From contig NZ_FOPP01000006.1 in assembly GCF_900113525.1 (NCBI RefSeq), forward strand, positions 62,001 to 126,000: 64,000 bases of DNA, in the 5' to 3' direction. Positions 56,408-64,000 of the stretch are shown one piece after another. This DNA comes from Pedobacter insulae. Lineage in GTDB: Bacteria > Bacteroidota > Bacteroidia > Sphingobacteriales > Sphingobacteriaceae. A program made the translations under genes and the position numbers. The notes beneath the pieces were generated by a model that saw only the letters and a list, made by a program, of their open reading frames with translations, was not told the origin of the DNA and did no database searches. Numbering within the stretch: position 1 is the stretch's first letter; the number at the start of each line of letters is the position of its first letter.

Positions 56408-59400
56408 TTAAGCCTCTACTTCTTCTTCAGCTTTAGATGCTAATAATTTATCGTATTCTTCTTGAGAACCTACAATGATACGCTCGTAGCCACGCACACC
56501 GGTACCTGATGGGATCAAGTGACCAACAATTACGTTCTCTTTCAAGCCTAACATGTTATCGCGTTTACCAGCAATAGCCGCCTCATTTAACACCTTAGTA
56601 GTTTCCTGGAAGGAAGCTGCGGAGATGAACGATTTAGTTCCTAATGATGCTCTAGTAATACCTTGCAAAATTGAACTAGCAGTTGCAGGTTTTGCATCAC
56701 GCACTTCAATTTGCTTCATATCTTTACGTTTTAATTGAGAATTTTCATCTCTTAATTTACGTAAAGAAAGAATCTGGCCAGGTTTTACAACGTTTGAATC
56801 TCCAGCATCTACAACAACTTTCTTGTCATAAATCTCGTCGTTCTCCACTTGGAAATCCCAACGATCAACAGAATCATTTTCTAAGAAACGAGTATCACCC
56901 GGATCTTCGATATGCACTTTCTGCATCATTTGGTGTACAATTACTTCAAAGTGCTTATCGTTAATTTTTACACCTTGTAAACGGTAAACCTCTTGGATAC
57001 CATTCACTAAGTATTCTTGTACAGCAGCGGGGCCTTTAATTGCTAAAATATCAGCTGGAGAGATTGATCCATCTGATAATGGCATACCAGCTTTCACAAA
57101 GTCATTGTCTTGAACCAAAATGTGTTTAGACAATGGCACTAAATATTTCTTAATTTCTCCATCTTTAGATTCGATAGTCATCTCACGATTACCACGTTTA
57201 ACACCGCCTAAAGTTACCACACCATCAATTTCGGTTACTACCGCCGGGTTTGATGGGTTACGTGCTTCGAATAATTCCGTTACACGTGGTAAACCGCCTG
57301 TAATATCTCGGGTTTTACCTGTTGCACGAGGTATTTTAACTAGGATCTGACCAGTTTGAACTGCTTCACCCTCTTCAATAGCGATGTGAGCTCCTACCGG
57401 AATGTTATAATTCCTAATCAGCTCGCCTTTTTTATCAACTACCTGAATAGCAGGGTTTTTAGTCTTATCACGTGTATCGATAATTACTTTCTCACGGTGA
57501 CCAGTTTGCTCATCTGATTCTTCACGGAAAGTTACCCCTTCCACGATTGCATCAAAATGAATTTTACCTGCAAACTCTGAAATAATAACCGCGTTATATG
57601 GATCCCATGAACAGATTTTATCGCCTTTACTAACTTTATCTCCTTCTTTAACATATAAGAATGCACCATAAGGAACGTTGTTAGTTACGATTACTTTACC
57701 AGTTCCTGGTTCCGTAATTTTAAACTCACCTGAACGACCTAATACGATATCAACCACACCTTCTTCTGTAGTAGTTGGAACAGTACGTAGGTTTTCAAAT
57801 TCGATTACCCCATCAAATTTCGCATTGATCTGAGATTCTGCAGCGATGTTTGATGCAGTACCACCCACGTGGAACGTACGTAAGGTTAACTGTGTACCCG
57901 GCTCACCGATAGACTGTGCAGCAATTACACCTACAGCCTCTCCTCTTTGAACACGTTTACCAGAGGCCAAGTTACGACCATAACAAAGGGCGCAAACCCC
58001 TCTTTTGTTCTCACAAGTTAATACCGAACGAATTTCGATACCTTCTAATGGAGATTCTTCAATTGTTTTAGCAATTTCTTCAGAAATATCTTCGCCAGCA
58101 CCCACTAATAATTGCCCATCTAATGGGTTAAATACGTCATGAAGCGAAATACGACCTAAAATTCTGTCATATAATGGCTCAACTATATCTTCATTATCTT
58201 TTAAAGCTGTAGTGTACATACCTCTTAAAGTACCACAGTCTACCGCATTTACAATCATATCTTGCGCCACGTCATGCAAACGACGAGTTAAGTAACCCGC
58301 ATCCGCCGTTTTTAACGCTGTATCCGCCAAACCTTTACGAGCACCGTGAGTAGAGATAAAGTACTCTAGTACAGATAATCCCTCTTTAAAGTTGGATAAA
58401 ATCGGATTTTCAATAATCTCACCACCAGAACCTGATTTTTGAGGCTTAGCCATCAAACCACGCATACCTGCTAGCTGACGAATTTGTTCCTTCGAACCAC
58501 GTGCTCCTGAATCTAGCATCATGTAAACCGAGTTGAAACCTTGGTTATCACTTGACAATTGATTCATTACAAATGAAGTTAAACGATTGTTAATACGTGT
58601 CCAAATATCGATAATTTGGTTGTAACGCTCGTTGTTGGTAATGAAACCCATGTTATAGTTGTTTCTTACCTCTTCTACTTCGCCTGCAGCTTGTTCTAAT
58701 AATGTATGTTTTTCTACCGGAATATTTACATCCTGTAGGTTAAACGATAAACCACCTTGGAATGCCATTTTGAAACCTAATTCTTTGATATCATCTAAGA
58801 ATCTTGCAGAACGAGCCATACCTGTCATTTTAACTACCTCACCAATGATATCCCTTAGTGATTTTTTAGTTAACAATTCATTGATATAACCTACTTCTTC
58901 GGGCACCATTTGGTTAAATAGTACTCTACCAACAGTAGTTTCTGTTAATTTATTTACAATTGTACCATCCTCTTGCTTTACATTTACCTTTACTTTGATA
59001 AAAGCATGTAAATCAATTTTCTTCTCATTATAAGCAATAATTACTTCTTCCGGAGAATAGAATGATTGATCTTGTCCTTTTACAACACGACTTGCGTCAG
59101 TTCTACGGCCTTTAGTAATATAATAAAGACCCAAAACCATATCCTGAGAAGGTACCGTAATTGGCGTACCGTTAGCAGGGTTCAAAATGTTGTGCGCAGC
59201 AAGCATTAGTACTTGGGCTTCCAAAATTGCGGCATGACCTAAAGGTAAATGCACCGCCATCTGGTCACCGTCAAAATCCGCGTTAAACGCCGTACACACT
59301 AATGGGTGTAACTGGATTGCTTTTCCTTCAATTAAACGCGGTTGGAAAGACTGGATACCTAATCTGTGCAACGTAGGCGCACGGTTAAGTAATACAGGGT

Positions 59401-60697
59401 GTCCTTTCAATACGTTTTCAAGAATATCCCATACCAATGGATCTTTTCTATCTACAATTTTCTTAGCAGACTTAACAGTTTTCACTATTCCTCTTTCTAT
59501 CATCTTACGAATGATAAATGGTTTGAATAGCTCAGCTGCCATATCTTTTGGTAAACCACATTCGTGTAATTTTAGGTTTGGACCTACAACAATTACCGAA
59601 CGAGCTGAATAATCTACACGTTTACCTAATAAGTTCTGACGGAAACGACCTTGTTTACCTTTCAAAATATCTGAAAGTGATTTTAAGGCCCGGTTACCTT
59701 CAGTTTTAACAGCATTTACTTTACGTGAGTTGTCGAATAACGAATCTACAGCTTCCTGTAACATACGTTTCTCGTTACGTAAAATAACCTCTGGTGCTTT
59801 AATCTCGATCAAACGCTTTAAACGGTTGTTACGGATAATTACACGACGATATAAATCATTTAAATCTGAAGTTGCAAAACGACCTCCTTCTAAAGGAACT
59901 AGTGGACGTAACTCTGGTGGAATAACTGGAACGATTTTAATAATCATCCACTCTGGGTTATTCTCAATACGTGTTCTAGCACCGCGGAAAGCCTCAACAA
60001 CTTGAAGACGTTTTAACGCCTCGTTTTTACGTTGTTGTGAAGTTTCATTGGCTGCTTGGTGACGTAAGTTATAAGATAAAGTATCTAAGTCAATACGTTT
60101 TAATAAGTCTTCTAATGCTTCAGCACCCATTTTGGCGATGAATTTATTAGGATCTTTATCATCTAGATATTGATTTTCTTTAGGTAATTTATCTAAAATA
60201 TCCAAATATTCTTCCTCAGTAAGGAAGTCCATATAATTGATACCTTGATCGGCCATTAAACCCGATTGGATTACTACATAACGTTCGTAGTAAATAATTA
60301 AGTCCAATCTTTTGGTTGGCAAACCTAAAAGGTAACCGATTTTGTTTGGTAACGAACGGAAATACCAGATATGCGCAACAGGAACCACCAAGTTGATGTG
60401 TCCCATACGCTCTCTACGTACTTTTTTCTCAGTTACTTCAACACCACAACGATCACAAACAATACCTTTATAACGGATACGTTTGTACTTACCGCAATGA
60501 CATTCGTAATCTTTTACCGGACCAAAAATACGCTCGCAGAACAAACCATCACGTTCAGGTTTGTAAGTACGATAGTTGATCGTCTCAGGTTTTAACACCT
60601 CACCACTTGAACGCTCTAAGATATTCTCAGGCGATGCCAAGCTAATGGTAATCGAGGTGAAATTGCTTTTTAATTTATTATCCTTTTTGTAAGACAT
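56408..60697 (-). CDS. rpoC: DNA-directed RNA polymerase beta' subunit
   Basis: A 1429-residue subunit of RNA polymerase. The N-terminal zinc site is CHCGKYKRI with CDRCG near residue 66. The active-site aspartates are in [15 protein letters not shown]. The second zinc cluster shows as [15 protein letters not shown]. Other landmarks are the trigger-loop region ([19 protein letters not shown]) and an acidic end. Length is as in related bacteria. It is separated from rpoB by 123 bases that are mostly two 7-bp satellites; a strong terminator follows. Confidence 0.97.
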   Translation of the reverse strand: MSYKKDNKLKSNFTSITISLASPENILERSSGEVLKPETINYRTYKPERDGLFCERIFGPVKDYECHCGKYKRIRYKGIVCDRCGVEVTEKKVRRERMGHINLVVPVAHIWYFRSLPNKIGYLLGLPTKRLDLIIYYERYVVIQSGLMADQGINYMDFLTEEEYLDILDKLPKENQYLDDKDPNKFIAKMGAEALEDLLKRIDLDTLSYNLRHQAANETSQQRKNEALKRLQVVEAFRGARTRIENNPEWMIIKIVPVIPPELRPLVPLEGGRFATSDLNDLYRRVIIRNNRLKRLIEIKAPEVILRNEKRMLQEAVDSLFDNSRKVNAVKTEGNRALKSLSDILKGKQGRFRQNLLGKRVDYSARSVIVVGPNLKLHECGLPKDMAAELFKPFIIRKMIERGIVKTVKSAKKIVDRKDPLVWDILENVLKGHPVLLNRAPTLHRLGIQSFQPRLIEGKAIQLHPLVCTAFNADFDGDQMAVHLPLGHAAILEAQVLMLAAHNILNPANGTPITVPSQDMVLGLYYITKGRRTDASRVVKGQDQSFYSPEEVIIAYNEKKIDLHAFIKVKVNVKQEDGTIVNKLTETTVGRVLFNQMVPEEVGYINELLTKKSLRDIIGEVVKMTGMARSARFLDDIKELGFKMAFQGGLSFNLQDVNIPVEKHTLLEQAAGEVEEVRNNYNMGFITNNERYNQIIDIWTRINNRLTSFVMNQLSSDNQGFNSVYMMLDSGARGSKEQIRQLAGMRGLMAKPQKSGSGGEIIENPILSNFKEGLSVLEYFISTHGARKGLADTALKTADAGYLTRRLHDVAQDMIVNAVDCGTLRGMYTTALKDNEDIVEPLYDRILGRISLHDVFNPLDGQLLVGAGEDISEEIAKTIEESPLEGIEIRSVLTCENKRGVCALCYGRNLASGKRVQRGEAVGVIAAQSIGEPGTQLTLRTFHVGGTASNIAAESQINAKFDGVIEFENLRTVPTTTEEGVVDIVLGRSGEFKITEPGTGKVIVTNNVPYGAFLYVKEGDKVSKGDKICSWDPYNAVIISEFAGKIHFDAIVEGVTFREESDEQTGHREKVIIDTRDKTKNPAIQVVDKKGELIRNYNIPVGAHIAIEEGEAVQTGQILVKIPRATGKTRDITGGLPRVTELFEARNPSNPAVVTEIDGVVTLGGVKRGNREMTIESKDGEIKKYLVPLSKHILVQDNDFVKAGMPLSDGSISPADILAIKGPAAVQEYLVNGIQEVYRLQGVKINDKHFEVIVHQMMQKVHIEDPGDTRFLENDSVDRWDFQVENDEIYDKKVVVDAGDSNVVKPGQILSLRKLRDENSQLKRKDMKQIEVRDAKPATASSILQGITRASLGTKSFISAASFQETTKVLNEAAIAGKRDNMLGLKENVIVGHLIPSGTGVRGYERIIVGSQEEYDKLLASKAEEEVEA

Positions 60698-60712
60698 AGC
60701 TCTTTAATTTTG

Positions 60713-60754
60713 AGTACTTAGTTACTAGTAGTTAGTAGTTAGTAGTTAGTAATT
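60713..60754. repeat. 7-bp satellite AGTAGTT, six copies
   Basis: Six consecutive 7-base units, three of them perfect AGTAGTT, in the rpoB-rpoC gap just upstream of rpoC. Confidence 0.82.
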
Positions 60755-60775
60755 AGATAGACTAAACGCCCAGAT

Positions 60776-60823
60776 CTAAATACTAAATACTATATACTAA
60801 ATACCTCTGCTAAATACTATTTA
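60776..60823. repeat. 7-bp satellite CTAAATA, about six copies
   Basis: Units of CTAAATA with one six-base interruption, ending at 60823. The last unit (CTATTTA) contains the rpoB stop codon. Confidence 0.82.
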
Positions 60824-63800
60824 GTCTAACGTAATATCTAAACCTAAACCTCTTAACTCATGTACCAATACATTGAATGATTCTGGTACACCTGGAGTAG
60901 GTAGGTTTTCGCCTTTAACAATGGCTTCGTAAGTTTTGGCTCTTCCAACAACATCATCCGATTTAACCGTTAAGATTTCTTGAAGGATATTAGCAGCACC
61001 AAATGCTTCTAATGCCCAAACCTCCATCTCACCAAAACGCTGACCACCGAATTGTGCTTTACCACCCAATGGTTGTTGTGTAATTAATGAGTATGGTCCG
61101 ATAGAACGAGCGTGCATCTTATCGTCAACCATGTGACCCAGTTTAAGCATATAAATAATACCTACTGTTGTCGGCTGATCAAATTTCTCGCCTGTTAAAC
61201 CATTGTGTAAGTAAGTTCTTCCTGAAGCAGGAACGCCAGCTTTAGCAATCCACTCTTCAACCTCATCAGATTTAGCACCATCAAAAATCGGAGTTGCAAA
61301 TTTAACACCCAGTTCTTTTCCAGCCCATGCCAATACGGTTTCGTAGATCTGACCCAAGTTCATACGTGAAGGCACACCTAGTGGGTTCAACACGATATCA
61401 ACAGGTGTTCCATCTTCTAAGAATGGCATATCTTCATCACGTACAATACGAGCAACAATACCCTTGTTACCGTGACGACCAGCCATCTTATCACCTACTT
61501 TTAATTTACGTTTTTTAGCTACATAAACTTTCGCCATTTGAACAATTCCTGATGGTAACTCATCACCAACACTAATTGCAAATTTATCGCGTTTATAAGC
61601 ACCTAATTCTTCATTTACACGGATACCATAGTTATGTAATAACAACTTGATCTGATCATTTTTATCATCATCAGTTGTCCATTTGTATGGATTAATATGT
61701 GCATACTCTAGGTCTGCCAATATTTTCTGTGTGAACTTAGCACCTTTAGCGATTAACATTTCCTTGTACACGTTAAATACACCTTGAGATGTTTTACCGT
61801 TTACAATTTGGAATAATTTATCAACTAACTCATTTTTAAGGTTCTCTGTAGCTAAATTATATCTCTTATCTAATTTCTCAATCGCTGATTTTTCTTCTGC
61901 TTTAGTAGTTTTCTTAGCTCTTGAGAATAATTTAGTATCGATTACCACACCTTTAATTGAAGGTGGGGTTTTCAAGGAAGCATCTTTAACATCACCGGCT
62001 TTATCACCAAAGATTGCACGAAGTAATTTTTCTTCTGGTGAAGGATCAGACTCTCCTTTTGGCGTAATTTTACCAATTAGGATATCGCCTTCTTTTACTT
62101 CAGCACCGATACGGATAATACCGTTTTCATCTAAATCTTTAGTAGCTTCTTCAGAAACGTTAGGAATATCTGGTGTTAACTCCTCTTCTCCACGTTTTGT
62201 ATCACGCACTTCTAATTCAAATTCTTCGATATGTAAAGAGGTAAAGATATCATCTCTAACAATACGCTCGTTAATTACAATCGCATCCTCAAAGTTATAT
62301 CCTTGCCAAGGCATGAAAGCAACCTTTAAGTTTCTTCCTAATGCCAATTCTCCATTTTCAGTTGCATAACCCTCACAAAGCACTTGTCCCTTACTAACTT
62401 TCTCGCCTTTTTTAACAATTGGCTTCAAATTGATACAAGTATTCTGGTTGGTTTTTTTGAACTTGGTTAATCTATATGTTTTGCTATCACCTTCAAATGA
62501 AACTAAACGATCTCCATCGTTACGTACATATTTAATGGTAATTTCATTTGCATCTACATACTCAACAACACCTTCGCCTTCAGCATTGATCAACGTTCTT
62601 GAATCACGTGCAACGCGACCTTCCAAACCTGTACCAACAATTGGCGCCTCTGGACGTAACAATGGCACGGCCTGACGTTGCATGTTCGATCCCATCAAAG
62701 CCCTGTTCGCATCATCATGCTCTAAGAAAGGAATCAAAGAAGCAGCGATTGATGTAATTTGATTAGGGGCAATATCCATTAAGTCTAATTTCTCAGGCTC
62801 AATAATTGGGAAGTCACCCTCGTAACGTGCTTTAACGCGTGCGGTGGTAAAGTTACCTTTATCATCATAAGCAGCGTTTGCCTGAGCGATAGTTTTACCA
62901 TCCTCGTCTTCTGCAGATAAATAAATAACGTCTTTATCAACTGCTACAACACCATTCTCAACAATTTTATAAGGAGTTTCGATGAAACCTAAATTGTTAA
63001 TTTTAGCGTGTACACAAAGTGATGAAATCAAACCGATGTTTGGTCCCTCTGGAGTTTCGATTGTACATAAACGACCGTAGTGCGTATAGTGAACGTCACG
63101 AACTTCGAAACCTGCACGCTCCCGTGATAAACCACCTGGGCCTAAGGCTGACAAACGACGTTTGTGTGTAATCTCTGCCAAAGGATTGGTTTGATCCATG
63201 AACTGAGATAACTGGTTGGTACCAAAGAAAGAGTTAATAACCGACGATAAAGTACGGGCATTAATCAAATCTGTAGGTGTAAACACTTCGTTATCACGAA
63301 TATTCATACGCTCACGGATTGTCCTGGCCATACGTGCTAAACCTACACCAAACTGAGCATATAATTGCTCACCTACGGTACGTACACGACGGTTAGACAA
63401 GTGATCGATATCATCCACTTCTTCTTTAGAGTTGATCAACTTGATTAAATATTTAACAATTGCAATAATATCTGCTTTGGTTAAAACTTTAACGTGATCA
63501 GGTGTATCCATTTTTAACTTACGGTTGATGCGGTATCTACCTACATCACCTAAGTCATAACGTTTATCTGAGAAGAATAAACGCTCGATGATACCTCTTG
63601 CGGTTTCCTCATCAGGTGGTTCTGCGTTACGCAAAGCACGATAGATGTTTTCTACAGCCTCTTTTTCAGAGTTTGAGGTATCTTTTTGTAAAGTGTTATA
63701 TATAATGGTATAATCAGCTTGAGAGGCACCATCATCTTTTGACAAGATAATAGTTTTAACACCTGCATCAATGATCATATCGATATGGTCGTCTTCTAGA

Positions 63801-64000
63801 ACGGTATCCCTGTCTAAGATTACTTCATTACGGTCGATAGAAACTACCTCACCTGTATCTTCATCAACAAAATCTTCAACCCATTTTCTTAAAACTCTCG
63901 CCGCAAGTTTACGTCCGATATATTTCTTCAAACCAGATTTGCTAACTTTTACTTCGTCGGCAAGATCAAATAATTCAAGGATGTCTTTATCAGAATCGTA
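60821..64000 (-). CDS. rpoB: DNA-directed RNA polymerase beta subunit (5' end outside window)
   Basis: The C-terminal 1059 residues are present, in frame from the last base of the window; the first about 210 residues lie beyond it. The frame has no ATG near its left limit. The rifampicin-binding region is visible as [33 protein letters not shown] (only part quoted by its ends FFGTNQLSQ and SALGPGG). The active-site loops [14 protein letters not shown] and the late [20 protein letters not shown] follow. It lacks internal stops, so it is intact in this window. Co-transcribed with rpoC. Confidence 0.96.
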   Translation of the reverse strand, partial: YDSDKDILELFDLADEVKVSKSGLKKYIGRKLAARVLRKWVEDFVDEDTGEVVSIDRNEVILDRDTVLEDDHIDMIIDAGVKTIILSKDDGASQADYTIIYNTLQKDTSNSEKEAVENIYRALRNAEPPDEETARGIIERLFFSDKRYDLGDVGRYRINRKLKMDTPDHVKVLTKADIIAIVKYLIKLINSKEEVDDIDHLSNRRVRTVGEQLYAQFGVGLARMARTIRERMNIRDNEVFTPTDLINARTLSSVINSFFGTNQLSQFMDQTNPLAEITHKRRLSALGPGGLSRERAGFEVRDVHYTHYGRLCTIETPEGPNIGLISSLCVHAKINNLGFIETPYKIVENGVVAVDKDVIYLSAEDEDGKTIAQANAAYDDKGNFTTARVKARYEGDFPIIEPEKLDLMDIAPNQITSIAASLIPFLEHDDANRALMGSNMQRQAVPLLRPEAPIVGTGLEGRVARDSRTLINAEGEGVVEYVDANEITIKYVRNDGDRLVSFEGDSKTYRLTKFKKTNQNTCINLKPIVKKGEKVSKGQVLCEGYATENGELALGRNLKVAFMPWQGYNFEDAIVINERIVRDDIFTSLHIEEFELEVRDTKRGEEELTPDIPNVSEEATKDLDENGIIRIGAEVKEGDILIGKITPKGESDPSPEEKLLRAIFGDKAGDVKDASLKTPPSIKGVVIDTKLFSRAKKTTKAEEKSAIEKLDKRYNLATENLKNELVDKLFQIVNGKTSQGVFNVYKEMLIAKGAKFTQKILADLEYAHINPYKWTTDDDKNDQIKLLLHNYGIRVNEELGAYKRDKFAISVGDELPSGIVQMAKVYVAKKRKLKVGDKMAGRHGNKGIVARIVRDEDMPFLEDGTPVDIVLNPLGVPSRMNLGQIYETVLAWAGKELGVKFATPIFDGAKSDEVEEWIAKAGVPASGRTYLHNGLTGEKFDQPTTVGIIYMLKLGHMVDDKMHARSIGPYSLITQQPLGGKAQFGGQRFGEMEVWALEAFGAANILQEILTVKSDDVVGRAKTYEAIVKGENLPTPGVPESFNVLVHELRGLGLDITLD

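Noticed and set aside
60821..63931. Short RpoB starting at 63931
   Set aside because: The codon there is TTG and the frame is open and conserved to the window edge; the gene is merely cut.

Overview
The window is AT-rich chromosomal DNA from a member of the Bacteroidota, most likely family Sphingobacteriaceae (Pedobacter-like). The support is a type IX secretion (T9SS) sorting domain, PorG and PorT, the order nadK-porG-uppS-bamA-ompH-ompH-murI, a DNA polymerase III alpha subunit fused to a proofreading exonuclease, and -7 promoter boxes of the form TAnnTTTG with few Shine-Dalgarno sequences. The genus is inference. Almost everything is core genome. I see no rRNA or tRNA gene, CRISPR array, prophage or intact insertion sequence.

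Layout. 1-3.4 kb: a truncated sugar MFS transporter, a LysE-type exporter and a long PurF-like amidotransferase. 3.5-15.0 kb, minus strand: an envelope block (SDR, YqeY, hydrolase, CBS protein, NAD kinase, PorG, UppS, BamA, two OmpH/Skp chaperones, MurI) preceded by menG/ubiE-porT. 15.2-20.6 kb, plus: EngB GTPase, a UbiA-type prenyltransferase, an M3 peptidase, an unlisted 43-residue membrane protein and an amino-acid permease, converging on the Kup potassium transporter. 22.9-31.3 kb, plus: a minimal T9SS cargo protein, FAH hydrolase, M23 peptidase, Bcp peroxiredoxin, split transketolase, an ECF sigma/anti-sigma/Spy-like triad and a class III aminotransferase. 31.4-42.1 kb: DUF58, thioredoxin and DnaE (minus); Mdh, a retropepsin-like protease, an amidase and an SRPBCC protein (plus); GyrB (minus). 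42.3-54.5 kb: an OmpH-like lipoprotein, a TlpA-like protein, EcsC, an S4 protein, DapD, two glycosyltransferase-type genes, a DUF4136 lipoprotein, TsaC/YrdC, CCA-adding enzyme, a 22-residue-repeat secreted protein, a pRiA4b ORF-3 protein, MiaA and DUF3467. 54.5-64 kb, minus: a GH123-like hydrolase, RpoC and the 3' part of RpoB.

Functional links. Outer-membrane assembly (BamA, OmpH chaperones), lipid carrier and wall synthesis (UppS, MurI, DapD) and the T9SS (PorG, PorT, one cargo) lie close together. The sigma triad looks like an envelope-stress sensor. No new multi-gene system is obvious.

The most unusual signals are non-coding. Many genes have a -7 box only 4-6 bases before the ATG, suggesting leaderless mRNAs, and at seven genes the TTG of the -7 box creates a false upstream start. 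Dispersed palindromes and 7-, 8-, 11- and 18-bp satellites fill the gaps. One palindrome supplies the last ten codons of murI, and another repeat appears to supply the N-terminus of a glycosyltransferase. No gene-free stretch exceeds about 250 bases.
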